Counted from the first letter of the stretch, positions 26,689-36,760 are shown. The stretch: 64,000 bases of DNA from Planctomycetota bacterium (GCA_018242625.1 JAFEBO010000008.1:682001-746000), one strand, 5' to 3'. Translations and numbers: made by a program. The notes: generated by a model not told the origin, from the letters alone.

Positions 26689-29421
26689 TCAAGGCTTGAC
26701 TGCGCTGGCCTTCTCGGCGACCGCTCTCCACCGGGTCTGTTCCTTGTCGTGCCCGGCGGCCGGTTCTCGTTCGCGGGCCTTTGCGTAATACGCCTCGAGC
26801 CGCTCCGCCGCGCCTCGCGTTTGCGGATGGACCGGTCCGAACGTGCGTTCGACGGTTGCGTAGCCCTCTTGCAGGGCCGCGAGCGCTTCGGCGTGTCTGC
26901 CAACATCATCCAGAATCGCCCCGTGCACCGACAGCGTCGGTCCCGGCGAGAGCGGGTCCTTGCTGGCCCGGGTGAGCTCGACCAGTTGCGTGCTCACGGC
27001 GAGCGCGTCCTCATCCCGATCAGAATTCCACAGGGCATCCGTCAGCAGCGTCATCGCGTTGATCGCCGCCGGGTGCGACGGGCCGACGACCCGGGTCTGT
27101 ACCTCGATCGCCTCCCGCATCATCTTCTCACCCTCGGCGGTACGACCACGTGCGTACACGATGGCGCCCAGCGTGGCCAGCGTGTTCATGGTGTCGACGT
27201 TTTCACGTCCGAGCGTTGCCATGCGGCCGGCGAGGCACTCCTGCCCGATCGTCTCGGCGTCGGGCAAGTCGCCGGACTCGCGGAGCAACGACATGAGAAT
27301 CGCCATGGACGTGAGGGTGGCCGGGTGGGCATCGCCGCGGCGGCGTCGGTCCGCCGCCAGCGACTCACGCAGCATCGGTTCGGCCTCCTTGAACCTTCCC
27401 TGATCCAGCAGCAGGCTGCCAAGATTCCCCAACGACCCGAGATACTCTGGATGATCCGGGCCCAGGGTCTTGCGCCGGCGGTCGAGCAGCTCACGCCAGC
27501 TCGCTTCTGCCTTGTCGAGGCGCCCCTGATCGGCGTACACAATCCCGATGTTGTTCAGCGTCCGCAGGGTCGCCGGGTCGTCGTCGCCCAGCACGCGGCG
27601 CTGGCGCGCCAAGGTATCGGTCCAGATGCGCTCGGCGTCTTCGAGCCGATTCATCCGCTGGTAGACGCCGCCGAGCGAGGCCGCTGTAGTCAGGGCGTTG
27701 CGATCGTCGGGCCCCATCACCGCGCGGCGCCGCTCGTAGGTCTCGCGCAGCTCGAGCTCAGCCTCGTCGAACCGTCCGAGACTGGAGAGGACCGACCCGA
27801 GCGTGTACCGCGTCTGCAACGTATCGGGGTGATCTGCCCCGAGCTCCTTTCGACGCACGTTGAGGGCCTCGGCAAGCAAAGGCAGCGCGTCTTTGTAGAG
27901 CCCGAGAGTCCGCTGCGTGGTCGCGAGCTGCTGCAGCAGCTGCGCCCGCAGCAGGGGCTGCTCCCCGAAACGATCACGGATCGACTGGGCGGAGCGTTGC
28001 AGCACGGTCTGGTTCAGGTGCTCGACGGCGATCGTGGTGAAGTTGAGCCTTGAAAAGGCCTCGTCCCAGGGCTTCGACGCGTCCGCACCCGACTTGACGA
28101 CCATGGCTCGAATAGACTCTCGCAACTGGGTGCCCATCGCCGGTAAATCGAGCCCGCGGAGCATCGATTCCTGGAACTCGGTGACAACCGCGAGCTCGCG
28201 CTCCCGCTGCAGGGCGGCGTCGCGGGCGCGGCTGGCCGCGACTGCGAACCATGTCGAGATGATCGCGCCGGCCAGCAGCGCCGACGCCGCGATGCCGAGG
28301 GTCGCCGCCAGAGCCGGGTTCCGCCGCGCAAACTTCCGGACGCGCTCCATCGCGCCCGAGCGCCGCGCGAGCACAGGCTGGCTGTTCAGATACCGACGCA
28401 GGTCCGCCGCGAGCTCGCTCACGCCCGCGTAGCGGCGCTCGCGGTCCTTTTCCATCGCCATCGCGATGACGGCCTCGAGATCGCCCCGGGCCTCGACGTT
28501 CAGCCGGCCCGCGTGCACCACCTCGCCCTCGGCGATGACCCGCACCGCCTGCGGCACCGAGCACCGCGACAGATCGTGCGGCAGCGTGCCGGTGACCAGC
28601 TCGTACAACAGCACGCCCAGGGAGTAGACATCCGAGCGCACGTCGATGTTCGACGGATCGACGCACTGCTCGGGGCTCATGGCGTTGAGCGTTCCGATCA
28701 GTTTCTTCTCGTCGGTCGCGCTGGTGAGCGGTTTGCCGCTGGCGTCCGAGCCGCGGGCGATGCCGAAATCGATCACCTTCGCCCGCCCGTCGGGGCCGAC
28801 CAGCACGTTCGCCGGCTTGAGGTCGCGATGGATGATCCCGTTCTGGTGGCCGTGCAATACGGCGTCGCAGACGGTGACGAACATCTCCAGCCGCTCCCGC
28901 AGCGAGAGGCCTCGCTTCTTGGCGTACGCGGTGATGCTGAGTGCCTCGGGCACCAGTTCCATCGCGAAGAACGGCGAGGGCGTGGCCTGCCCCAGCGGCG
29001 CGGTCCCCGCTTCGTAGATCTGGGCGATGCCCGGATGCCGCAGGCGTGCCAGCGTCTGGGTTTCCAGCCGGAACCGCGTCAACGCGTCCGGGTTGGTCAT
29101 GCTCTGGTGCATCACCTTGATCGCGACGCGGCGATTGGGGTTCTCCTGCACCGCTTCATAGACCGTCGCCATGCCGCCGACACCCAGCACGCCCACGACG
29201 AGGTAGTTCCCCACCGCCTGCGGCACGGGCGCCGCGAAGGGATCGAACGCCGCGACGGCGGGCGACTCCAGAAAGTCGGTGGTCCGCTCCGCAACCTGGA
29301 GCAATCGTCGCACGCGGCGGAGCACCTCGGCGTCTTCGCCGCAGGCTTCTTGGACCATCGCCTCGCGGGCCTCGCCGTCGAGTTCCAGCGCCCGGGTGAA
29401 GATCGCATGCGCCCTGGCCAT
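26689..29421 (-). CDS. Serine/threonine protein kinase with transmembrane segment and TPR repeats
   Basis: 910 residues. The kinase domain has the glycine loop VLGVGGMATVY (about 79-88), Lys102 in AIKVMH, HRDLKPAN (198-205), DFG (218-220) and an SPEQ activation segment (249-252), all intact. One transmembrane helix lies at about 370-395. Residues about 520-890 hold some eight TPR units of the kinesin-light-chain type (LGPDHPEYLGSLGNLG and similar), probably extracytoplasmic. The ATG at 29421 starts 4 nt after the sigma-factor stop; ATG 29451 would overlap it. Such ECF sigma/kinase pairs are common in planctomycetes; the kinase may control its partner (inference). Confidence 0.92.
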   Translation of the reverse strand: MARAHAIFTRALELDGEAREAMVQEACGEDAEVLRRVRRLLQVAERTTDFLESPAVAAFDPFAAPVPQAVGNYLVVGVLGVGGMATVYEAVQENPNRRVAIKVMHQSMTNPDALTRFRLETQTLARLRHPGIAQIYEAGTAPLGQATPSPFFAMELVPEALSITAYAKKRGLSLRERLEMFVTVCDAVLHGHQNGIIHRDLKPANVLVGPDGRAKVIDFGIARGSDASGKPLTSATDEKKLIGTLNAMSPEQCVDPSNIDVRSDVYSLGVLLYELVTGTLPHDLSRCSVPQAVRVIAEGEVVHAGRLNVEARGDLEAVIAMAMEKDRERRYAGVSELAADLRRYLNSQPVLARRSGAMERVRKFARRNPALAATLGIAASALLAGAIISTWFAVAASRARDAALQRERELAVVTEFQESMLRGLDLPAMGTQLRESIRAMVVKSGADASKPWDEAFSRLNFTTIAVEHLNQTVLQRSAQSIRDRFGEQPLLRAQLLQQLATTQRTLGLYKDALPLLAEALNVRRKELGADHPDTLQTRYTLGSVLSSLGRFDEAELELRETYERRRAVMGPDDRNALTTAASLGGVYQRMNRLEDAERIWTDTLARQRRVLGDDDPATLRTLNNIGIVYADQGRLDKAEASWRELLDRRRKTLGPDHPEYLGSLGNLGSLLLDQGRFKEAEPMLRESLAADRRRRGDAHPATLTSMAILMSLLRESGDLPDAETIGQECLAGRMATLGRENVDTMNTLATLGAIVYARGRTAEGEKMMREAIEVQTRVVGPSHPAAINAMTLLTDALWNSDRDEDALAVSTQLVELTRASKDPLSPGPTLSVHGAILDDVGRHAEALAALQEGYATVERTFGPVHPQTRGAAERLEAYYAKAREREPAAGHDKEQTRWRAVAEKASAVKP

Positions 29422-29425
29422 CGAG

Positions 29426-30016
29426 TCACCGACCACGTTCGCTCCCCGCATGCGTCTCGTTGAGCCGATCAAAGAGCCATGCCTTTGCGGCGAGCCACTG
29501 CCGGTCCACCGTTCGTTTGCCGACCTTAAGCAACTCGGCGATCTCTTCGATCGTGCAGCCGCCGAAATATCGCAACTCCACAATCCGCGCCTGCTGCTCG
29601 TCCAGCGTTGCGAGTTCTTCGAGCGCCTCGTGCAGAGCGATCACGTCGAGGTCGCGTTCGGGTGCGGCCACATCCTGCTCGCCGATGCTGACGCGGGTCA
29701 CCGGTCCTCCGCGCTTCTCGGCGTTGCGGGCGCGGGCGTGGTCGATCAGGATCCGCCGCACGATCCGCGACGCGACCGAGAAGAAGTGCACCCGGTCATT
29801 CCAACTGGTGTTCCGCTGGTCGATCAGCTTGACGTACGCCTCGTGCACCAGAGCCGTGGCCTGCAGCGTGTGGTCGCGGCGTTCCTCGCTCATGTGGGCC
29901 AGGGCAAGCCGCCGCAGATCCTGGTAGATCGCGGACATGAGCGCATCAACGTCTTTGCGATCGCCCGATGCCGCGGCGTGCAACAGGAGTGTCACGTTGG
30001 CGGCTGAGTCTTCCAA
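29426..30016 (-). CDS. ECF RNA polymerase sigma factor, DHTLQAT/LVHEAY type
   Basis: 196 residues with region 2 (IYQDLRRLALAHM ... DHTLQATALVHEAYVKL, then FFSVASRIVRRILIDHARAR) and region 4 (LDEQQARIVELRYFGGCTIEEIAELL ... GKRTVDRQWLAAKAWL). The open frame runs on to 30505, but that part is not sigma-like. A TTG start at 30016 is preferred because AGGAGG lies 9 nt upstream; a GTG at 29995 is the alternative (189 aa). No anti-sigma gene is adjacent. The kinase gene follows directly, and these sigma families are known to be paired with such kinases. Confidence 0.88.
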   Translation of the reverse strand: MEDSAANVTLLLHAAASGDRKDVDALMSAIYQDLRRLALAHMSEERRDHTLQATALVHEAYVKLIDQRNTSWNDRVHFFSVASRIVRRILIDHARARNAEKRGGPVTRVSIGEQDVAAPERDLDVIALHEALEELATLDEQQARIVELRYFGGCTIEEIAELLKVGKRTVDRQWLAAKAWLFDRLNETHAGSERGR

Positions 30017-30147
30017 ATATCCCCGCCTCCTCCGCGCGACATCGTCGGTCGCGGCGGACTTGTCGAGATTATACGGAGACAAGCCGGTTCCCGGAAGCTC
30101 GGGGCCTGCGTTCCAGATGCGGTGGTTTCGGGCGAAGGTGGCCGCGG

Positions 30148-31983
30148 CTAGCCGTTGATCACCGCGATGCACTTGGCTGTGACCTCTGCGAGCGGCACGA
30201 TCTCGCCTTTGCCGGCGTCTTTGCGCGTCTTGTACTCGACGCCTCCCTGTTCGAGCGCCTTGTCGCCGAGCGTGAGGCGGATCGGAATGCCGACCAGGTC
30301 GGCGTCCTTGAACTTGACGCCGGCGCGCTCGTCTCGGTCGTCGATAAGCACATCGACGCCCTTGCCGACCAGTTCGCACGCGATTTTCCCGGCGACCTCG
30401 TTCTGCTTGGGATCTTCGGGCTTCATCAGCGTGATAAGCACGTGATAGGGCGCGATCGGGGCGGGCCAGCAGATGCCGTTGGCGTCGTGATTCTGTTCGA
30501 CGCACGCGGCCATGGTGCGGCTGACGCCGATGCCGTAGCAGCCCATGATCACGGTCTGCTTCTGCTGCTGGGCGTTGAGGATGCTGAAGCCCATGGCGTC
30601 GGAGTACTTGGTGCCGAGCTTGAAGATATGGCCGACTTCGATGCCGCGGGCGGCGACGAGCTTGGCGCCGGGCGAGCGGGGCGAGGGGTCGCCTTCCTTC
30701 GCGTTGCGGAGGTCCCCCACTTTCACCTTGGCGGCGTCGTCGAGGGTCGCGCCCACATCGCGGCGCCAGTTGAAGTGCTTTGCGTGGTGGTCCGGCTTGT
30801 CGGCGCCGGTGGCCCAGAATCCGCCCATCGAGGCGTCGCTATCGATCAGAAGCAACGTGCCGGGAACGCTTTTGACGGTGCGGGGAGAGACGTATCCGAT
30901 CGCGAAGCCCGCGGCGCGAGCGGCCTTTTCATCCGCCATGGCGATCTTCTTGAATCCGGACAGGGCTTTCACTTTGCCTTCGTTGACGTCCTGGTCGCCC
31001 CGGACCGTGGCGATGATCCACTTGATGCTAGGAGATTCTCCTTCGGACACGCTGAAGACGATGGTCTTGAGCATGCGTTCGGGCTTGACTCCCATGAACT
31101 TGCCGACCTCATCGATGCCGGGCAGGTTGGGGGTGTGGACTTCGGTCCATTCCCCCGTCGGGGGTTCCTGGAGCGTGCCCTTCGGACGCTCGCCGATCTC
31201 GCACTTTTCGACGTTTGCGGCGTAGCCGCTGACGGGGCACTTGAGGATGGTGTCTTCGCCGCTGGCGCAGTTGACCATGAATTCGTGGCTGGCGCTGCCG
31301 CCGATCGGGCCGGATTCGGCTTCGACAGCGGTGAAGTCGAGTGCGCAGCGGGTGAAGATGTTGGTGTACGCGCGGTACATCGCGTCGTACGTGTCGTTGA
31401 GCCCCCCCGCTCCTTCGACGGTCATGTGGAAGGAGTAGGCGTCCTTCATGATGAACTCGCGGCAGCGGAGAAGGCCGGCGCGGGGGCGGGCCTCGTCACG
31501 GAACTTGGTCTGGATCTGGTAGAGGTTGAGGGGGAGCTGCTTGTAGCTCGTGACCGAGCCTTTCATCAGGTCGGTGATGACTTCCTCGTGGGTCGGCGCG
31601 AGCGCGTTTATGCGGCCCTTGCGGTCCTTCACGCGGAAGAGGTTGTCACCGTAGTCCTGATCGCGTTTGGTGCCGTCGAAGAGTTCAAAGGGCTCGAGGG
31701 CCGGCATGAGCATCTCGGTGGCGCCGGCGGCGTCGAGCTCTTCGCGAACGATGGTGCCGATCTTGTTGAGCACCCGGTGCGCCAGGGGCAGGTAGTCGTA
31801 GATTCCGGCGCCGACCTGGCGGATGAACCCGGCACGGTGCAGCAGGATGTGGCTGGGGGTTTCCGCGTCGTTGGGCGCTTCGCGGGTGGTCGGGATGAGC
31901 GACTTGGACCAGCGATGGCAGACGCCGGTCCGGACCGCCGAGACCACGTGCTTCTTGTTTGTTCCGTCTGAGGCCTGACTCAT
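30148..31983 (-). CDS. proS: Prolyl-tRNA synthetase (bacterial type)
   Basis: Class II synthetase charging tRNA-Pro. Motif 2 is seen in FRDEARPRAGLLRCREFIMK and motif 3 in CYGIGVSRTMAACVEQNHD. The long insertion between motifs 2 and 3, with TVRGDQDVNEGKV, is the INS editing domain that clears Ala-tRNA-Pro, so this is the bacterial rather than the eukaryote-like form. The C-terminal anticodon-binding domain starts near PYHVLITLM. 611 aa; the first 25 residues extend beyond the usual N-terminus, so a slightly later start is conceivable. Confidence 0.97.
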   Translation of the reverse strand: MSQASDGTNKKHVVSAVRTGVCHRWSKSLIPTTREAPNDAETPSHILLHRAGFIRQVGAGIYDYLPLAHRVLNKIGTIVREELDAAGATEMLMPALEPFELFDGTKRDQDYGDNLFRVKDRKGRINALAPTHEEVITDLMKGSVTSYKQLPLNLYQIQTKFRDEARPRAGLLRCREFIMKDAYSFHMTVEGAGGLNDTYDAMYRAYTNIFTRCALDFTAVEAESGPIGGSASHEFMVNCASGEDTILKCPVSGYAANVEKCEIGERPKGTLQEPPTGEWTEVHTPNLPGIDEVGKFMGVKPERMLKTIVFSVSEGESPSIKWIIATVRGDQDVNEGKVKALSGFKKIAMADEKAARAAGFAIGYVSPRTVKSVPGTLLLIDSDASMGGFWATGADKPDHHAKHFNWRRDVGATLDDAAKVKVGDLRNAKEGDPSPRSPGAKLVAARGIEVGHIFKLGTKYSDAMGFSILNAQQQKQTVIMGCYGIGVSRTMAACVEQNHDANGICWPAPIAPYHVLITLMKPEDPKQNEVAGKIACELVGKGVDVLIDDRDERAGVKFKDADLVGIPIRLTLGDKALEQGGVEYKTRKDAGKGEIVPLAEVTAKCIAVING

Positions 31984-32035
31984 AGGCCCGAAGATTAGCG
32001 CGGCGCTGGGGCCTCATCAGCGAGCGTGGAAGCTC

Positions 32036-32704
32036 TCAGGCCGAAGCCCTGCTGGTGCTGCGCGAGGGTGACCAGCCCAGACTTTGCAGGACAGGCACCC
32101 AGCGCTCGATGCGCTGAAGCGCGTGCTCGTCCTTGCCCTCCCACCACCAGCAGAGTTCAACGGGGACGTTCATGTCGATTGCGAGATCGGCCATCTGCCG
32201 GTCGGTGAAATCGGCGAAGGGGGTTTCTACCCGGACGGCGGGCTTGCCGTGCTCGGTGCTGTCAAGGCTTGCGAGGCGGGTGACAAGCAGCGCTCTGTCC
32301 GAAGCGCGGGCGATCTTTTCGACATCGGATACGCCGGCAAACTGCACCGGCCAAACCACGACGTCGCAACCCAGCTGGGCCGCCTGATACGTCGCCGTGA
32401 TGAGGTGGATGCTCTCGCTGAGCCCGGCGCCGAACGAACCGTGCGCGCCCGGTCCGCGCAGGTCGGTCTTCATATCAGCCATGTCGAGTTCATAGAGCTT
32501 GGCCTGTCTCTCAACCGCCTGCCTACGGGCCCGGTTTGTTTCATCCCCCACGGGCACGAACAGCACGATCGGTCGGGCGGCCTTCTCGTCTCCACCGGCG
32601 CTCACGATCGCCTCCCGGGCGCCCGCGCATGCCAGAAGAGATGCGACGGACCCGTCCGAAATCACCAGCGTACGTGGAAGGTTGTTGCTCGTCGTGGTTC
32701 CCAT
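32036..32704 (-). CDS. QueC-like protein with degenerate PP-loop
   Basis: 222 residues from ATG 32704; in-frame Met codons at 32719 and 32782 exist. The arrangement resembles 7-cyano-7-deazaguanine synthase: an N-terminal strand leading to SDGSVASLL where the PP-loop SGGxDS would be, a mid-region about entry into cell compartments of AQLGCDVVVWPVQ, then VETPFADFTDRQMADLA. However, the glycine pair of the PP-loop is altered and the C-terminal four-cysteine zinc site of QueC is absent (LCWWWEGKDEHALQRIERWVP instead). It may be a non-catalytic or neofunctionalised homologue. The family call is tentative. It lies 52 bp upstream of proS. Confidence 0.5.
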   Translation of the reverse strand: MGTTTSNNLPRTLVISDGSVASLLACAGAREAIVSAGGDEKAARPIVLFVPVGDETNRARRQAVERQAKLYELDMADMKTDLRGPGAHGSFGAGLSESIHLITATYQAAQLGCDVVVWPVQFAGVSDVEKIARASDRALLVTRLASLDSTEHGKPAVRVETPFADFTDRQMADLAIDMNVPVELCWWWEGKDEHALQRIERWVPVLQSLGWSPSRSTSRASA

Positions 32705-32835
32705 CGAGAAGCCCCACATGGGCCGGATTCGACTTTCCCGCAGAGCCGGATTCGCCGGCGACAGGAAAGACGACGCGGCCAACAGCGGATACGGGCCCTG
32801 GGCGGACAGGTTCCTGCTGGAAGCGTTTTCGGCTG

Positions 32836-34362
32836 TTAGGGGACCCGAGAGTAAAACTTTCGGGCATTCTCCTTGAGGGCTGCCAGGTCTTCTTTCCGTA
32901 TGTACATCATGTGACCGGACTTGTAGTAGTTTTTCCGTATGTTCTTCCGCAGCTCCTTGGGCAGATCCATGTGATTGACGGTGTATTCACTGGCGAAGAA
33001 AGGCGTTGCCAGGTCGAAATAGCCGCACTCGATGGAGACTCGTAAATCCGGATTCCTCCGGATCGCGGTTGCCAGCGTTTCGCTGACATCGGGATAGCTC
33101 GAATCGGAAGGAAACTTCCAGGGGTGCACACGCCCGGTCAGGATCTCGTAGTTCACATCGGACTCGTACTTCAGCTCCTCGCGGATATACGCGTTCAGGG
33201 CGGCGGTAAATGGTCCCAGGATCACCGAATAGCTCGGGTCGTACTCGGAGGACTTGGATGTCTCGTCGCGGTCGTAGCCCTTGTAACGGCTGTCCAGCCG
33301 CCCCACAGTCCGCCCCTGATCGCGCAGGAGTTCCTTTGTGAAGGCGAAGATGGGGACCCGCAGGTCGCTGCGGAGGATGAAGTCCCGGCTCAGGCCGGTG
33401 AACTTTGAAAGTTTGTCGGCGATCGCTCCTCGCTCCGCCTCGGAAAGCTGATCGCCCTTTGCGAGGGCGAGCAGATACTCGCCCTCCGCGAATTCACGGG
33501 CCTGATCAAGCGTCTTTTCAAAGTTCTGGTCGAGCGGGGGTGCCAGTTTTTTGTGATAGAACGCGGTGGCCGTGTAGGTCGGAAGAAAGAGCCAGTAAGC
33601 CTCGTCATTGCCCTGATCGAAAGACAGCGTCTGGAAATTCAGCACCATCGAGATGAGCGTGATGCCGTTCAGGTACATTCCCAGCCGCTCCTGGAGCTCC
33701 CCGGAAAGGGCGGCGGCCCGGGTGGTGCCGTAACTCTCACCCGCAAGAAACTTCGGGGAGAGCCAGCGGTCGTTGCGGGTTGTCCAGAGGCGGATGAAAT
33801 CTGCGACCGCGCGAGCGTCCTCGTTCAAGCCGTGAAATCGGCCGGCGTCTTCTCCTTCGGCCGCCCGGCTGTATCCGGTGCTGACCGGGTCGATGAAGAC
33901 AAGGTCGGTCAGGTCGAGCCATGAATACTCGTTGTCCGCGAGCACGCCGGGAGGGGTTGGCGCCTGCCCCTCGTCACCAAAGACGACTCGGCGCGGGCCG
34001 ATGGCACCCAGGTGCAGCCAGACCGAGCTCGAGCCCGGCCCGCCATTGAACGTGTAGGTTACCGGCCGGTTCGCGGGCTTCACCCAGACATCTCCGTTGC
34101 GCTCCAGTTTCTCATAGGCGATGTAGAAGATGCTGGCTTTGCTTTTCCCGTAATCATCGAGGAGGGGCATAAGGCCCGTCGTTGCCCTGTAGTGGATAGC
34201 CGCGCCACCAATCGTGACATCGTGTTCGGTGATGATCGGAGGTTTCTCGGCGTTCTTGTCCTCCGACTTCTTGTCTACCTTGGGCTCCTCGGCCGGCGAG
34301 CGCATCGCCGGGATCAGCAGCAGGCACAGAGTCAGAGAGAGCAGAATTCGTGTGAGCTTCAT
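32836..34362 (-). CDS. Peptidase S10 (serine carboxypeptidase family)
   Basis: 508 residues with an N-terminal signal peptide (MKLTRILLSLTLCLLLIPAM), so probably periplasmic. The family's features are visible in order: FNGGPGSSS oxyanion region, nucleophile Ser in AGESYGT, Asp in CGYFDLATPF and His in KSGHMMY. This is the carboxypeptidase Y / serine carboxypeptidase fold, removing C-terminal residues from peptides. It follows thpR by 41 bp on the same strand. Confidence 0.93.
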   Translation of the reverse strand: MKLTRILLSLTLCLLLIPAMRSPAEEPKVDKKSEDKNAEKPPIITEHDVTIGGAAIHYRATTGLMPLLDDYGKSKASIFYIAYEKLERNGDVWVKPANRPVTYTFNGGPGSSSVWLHLGAIGPRRVVFGDEGQAPTPPGVLADNEYSWLDLTDLVFIDPVSTGYSRAAEGEDAGRFHGLNEDARAVADFIRLWTTRNDRWLSPKFLAGESYGTTRAAALSGELQERLGMYLNGITLISMVLNFQTLSFDQGNDEAYWLFLPTYTATAFYHKKLAPPLDQNFEKTLDQAREFAEGEYLLALAKGDQLSEAERGAIADKLSKFTGLSRDFILRSDLRVPIFAFTKELLRDQGRTVGRLDSRYKGYDRDETSKSSEYDPSYSVILGPFTAALNAYIREELKYESDVNYEILTGRVHPWKFPSDSSYPDVSETLATAIRRNPDLRVSIECGYFDLATPFFASEYTVNHMDLPKELRKNIRKNYYKSGHMMYIRKEDLAALKENARKFYSRVP

Positions 34363-34403
34363 GGCCTCATGCTACCGGAATCTCGATCGTCCGGATGCGG
34401 CCC

Positions 34404-34952
34404 TCACGTCTCCGAGCCTGACAGTTCGACCCGGTCGAGCACCTCGTACTTCGCTCCCTCGGGGAGCAAATGGCTTTGTACCAACGCGATTGTTCGTATC
34501 TCCATGGGCTCCCGGGCAATGGCCAGCGAGGTCCGTTCGACCGTCTTACCCGCAAACCGGGCAATCGTGAGGTGCGGCAGGAAAGGCGATCGTTCTTTGC
34601 CTTTGTCCTGCGCGAGCCTCGAAGCCAGCCGTCGCTGGAGTTCTAAGAGCTGTCCGGGGGCGTCGGTTATCACCGCCAGCAGACGCGGCTGACCTCGTTC
34701 TGGAAGCATCCTGAGCTCGCGCGGCAGCAGAGAGAATGCCGTTATTCCCGCGGCGCCACGCCGGACCGATTCGGTCAGTTGTGGCAGTTCTCTTTCGTCT
34801 CTTTCTCCGAGAAACACGAGCGTGAGATGCACCGATGCGGGGTCGGGCAGCTTGAGCCCGGGAGGGAGCAAGCCTCGGGCGTGCTGGAACCACGATGCAG
34901 CCCGCTCTGGTGGCGGAAACGCGGCCACGAACAGTCGCAGACGCTTCCCCAT
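34404..34952 (-). CDS. thpR: RNA 2',3'-cyclic phosphodiesterase
   Basis: 182 residues of the 2H phosphoesterase (LigT) family. The two catalytic HxTx motifs are present as VHLTLVF and PHLTIARF. It starts with LRLFVAAFPP, as is typical. The known activity is hydrolysis of 2',3'-cyclic phosphate RNA ends to 2'-phosphate. It lies 18 bp after the decarboxylase gene. Confidence 0.92.
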   Translation of the reverse strand: MGKRLRLFVAAFPPPERAASWFQHARGLLPPGLKLPDPASVHLTLVFLGERDERELPQLTESVRRGAAGITAFSLLPRELRMLPERGQPRLLAVITDAPGQLLELQRRLASRLAQDKGKERSPFLPHLTIARFAGKTVERTSLAIAREPMEIRTIALVQSHLLPEGAKYEVLDRVELSGSET

Positions 34953-34970
34953 GGGGTACTTCCCGTGCCA

Positions 34971-35942
34971 CTAGTAGTTGGGCGTCGGAGCGCGGAAATG
35001 ATCGAGATCGATCCGGCGGAAGTACTCAATGGTTTGGCGCAGGCCGTCTTCCAGCCGAACTTTGGGTTCCCAGCCCAGTTTGGCTTTGGCAAGCGTGATG
35101 TCGGGTTTGCGCTGAGTCGGATCGTCGGCGGGCAGCGGCCGGGAGATCAGCTTGGACTTGCTCCCCACCATTTGCACGACGGTTTCCGCGAGGTGCTGGA
35201 TCGTCATTTCCGTCGGGTTTCCCAGGTTGACAGGACCGGAGAAATCGTCCGGGCCGTTCATGAGCGCCATCAGCCCCTCGACCAGGTCGTCGACATAGCA
35301 GAAAGAGCGTGTCTGAGATCCGTCACCGAAAATGGAAATGTCCTGTCCCGAGAGCGCCTGCCGAATGAAGTTGCTCACCACGCGACCGTCGAACGGGTGC
35401 ATGCGGGGGCCGTATGTGTTAAAGATGCGTGCAACACGGATGTTGGTCTTGTTCATCCGCTGATAGTCAAAGAAAAGGGTCTCGGCCGCCCGTTTGCCTT
35501 CGTCGTAGCAGGCACGAGGGCCGATCGGGTTGACGTTGCCGCGGTAGCTTTCAGGCTGCGGGTGGATTTCGGGATCGCCGTAGACCTCACTGGTTGATGC
35601 CTGCAGGATCTTCGCGCGGCAGCGACGCGCCATGCCCAGCAGGTTGATCGCGCCCAGGACACTTGTCTTCATTGTCTTGATCGGGTTGTACTGGTAGTGA
35701 CCCGGGGCCGCGGGGCAGGCAAGGTTGTAAATCTCGTCGACCTCAAGCCAGAGCGGATGGGTAATGTCGTGGCGTATCAGCTCAAAGTTCGGCTTGCCCA
35801 GCAGGTGGGCGATATTCACTTTCTGACTTGTGAAGAAATTGTCGACGCAGATGACATCGTGACCCTGCGCCACCAGACGGTCGCACAGGTGCGACCCCAG
35901 AAATCCCGCCCCGCCGGTCACGACAATCCGCCGAACTTTCAT
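34971..35942 (-). CDS. uxs: UDP-glucuronate decarboxylase (UDP-xylose synthase)
   Basis: Extended short-chain dehydrogenase that converts UDP-glucuronate to UDP-xylose with bound NAD+. The Rossmann motif [10 protein letters not shown] is at the N-terminus and the catalytic YxxxK reads [42 protein letters not shown] and [12 protein letters not shown] are strongly conserved in the UXS group. 323 aa, the soluble bacterial length. The start codon overlaps the stop of the upstream aldo/keto reductase gene (ATGA), indicating coupling. It probably supplies pentose for surface glycans. Confidence 0.94.
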   Translation of the reverse strand: MKVRRIVVTGGAGFLGSHLCDRLVAQGHDVICVDNFFTSQKVNIAHLLGKPNFELIRHDITHPLWLEVDEIYNLACPAAPGHYQYNPIKTMKTSVLGAINLLGMARRCRAKILQASTSEVYGDPEIHPQPESYRGNVNPIGPRACYDEGKRAAETLFFDYQRMNKTNIRVARIFNTYGPRMHPFDGRVVSNFIRQALSGQDISIFGDGSQTRSFCYVDDLVEGLMALMNGPDDFSGPVNLGNPTEMTIQHLAETVVQMVGSKSKLISRPLPADDPTQRKPDITLAKAKLGWEPKVRLEDGLRQTIEYFRRIDLDHFRAPTPNY

Positions 35943-36760
35943 GCGCCGTTCTCCGAAACTGCACCCAGTTCATCGACCGCCCGGGAGGCGGCCTCGCAGT
36001 TCTCCGCCAGGTGGGCCGGATTCGTCGTCCCGACGATGACGCTCGAGACGCCCTCGATTCCGAGAACCCGCGCCACGGCCGCCCCCGCTCCGCCGTTCCC
36101 TCGGAGTTGCCCGCTCCCAAGTGCCTTCTTTGCCAGAATGCCGAGGCCCCGCCGCGCACATTCGGCCGCGATCGCCTCCATCTGGGTATCGCCTTCAACA
36201 AACTCGAGCATGAGAACATCGGCCCACGACATGGCCAGCCGTGCCCCCTGATGCGTCTTCACCGAAGCGCCCACCAGTCCGACCTCGCCGCGGCGTTTGG
36301 CGTTGAGGATCGCCTGGGCGCCCTGCTCAAAGCCTTCGGGAGTCTGCTCCGCGATTCCGTCTGAATGGAGCAGCACGCAGTCGATGTGTCCCGTACGAAG
36401 CCGCTCCCGGCTGCGTTCGATGCTCGCTCCGACATCGCGAAAACCAAAGGCGAAAGTCGAGCACCCACCGTCCCACTCTTCGCCCGCCTTGGTGACAACA
36501 AACCAACGCTCGCGGCGGCCCTGAAGCAGCTGGCCCAGACGTTCTTCGGATCTGCCATACGCGGGTGCGGTGTCGAGGAGGTTCAGCCCGAGTTGCTCGG
36601 CCCGGTCGAGGAGCGCTCCGGCCGCTTCGTCGTCGGGAATCACCACCGGATATTTCACACCCGAATCCCGCCCCAGCTTGACCGTGCCCAGGCCGACCAC
36701 GCTCACGAGCTTGCCGCTTTTTCCGAGCGGTCGCCTGGGTACAAGTGAAGGTGCGTTCAT
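35939..36760 (-). CDS. Aldo/keto reductase
   Basis: 273 residues with the AKR tetrad in order: Asp in [10 protein letters not shown], Tyr in the same motif, Lys in FVVTKAG and His in [24 protein letters not shown] at the C-terminus is the typical NADPH-binding region. The open frame extends to 37192, but the ATG at 36760 overlaps the upstream FAD gene's stop by 4 nt (ATGA), so this start is well supported. Its own stop overlaps the start of the UXS gene in the same way. The substrate is unknown. Confidence 0.92.
   Translation of the reverse strand: MNAPSLVPRRPLGKSGKLVSVVGLGTVKLGRDSGVKYPVVIPDDEAAGALLDRAEQLGLNLLDTAPAYGRSEERLGQLLQGRRERWFVVTKAGEEWDGGCSTFAFGFRDVGASIERSRERLRTGHIDCVLLHSDGIAEQTPEGFEQGAQAILNAKRRGEVGLVGASVKTHQGARLAMSWADVLMLEFVEGDTQMEAIAAECARRGLGILAKKALGSGQLRGNGGAGAAVARVLGIEGVSSVIVGTTNPAHLAENCEAASRAVDELGAVSENGA

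Noticed and set aside
26125..28053. 642-codon plus-strand open frame opposite the kinase TPR region
   Set aside because: Antisense to a well-supported TPR domain; composition is Arg/Ala-rich and not protein-like.
29968..31971. 667-codon plus-strand open frame opposite proS
   Set aside because: Same shadow effect; the proS frame explains every conserved motif here.
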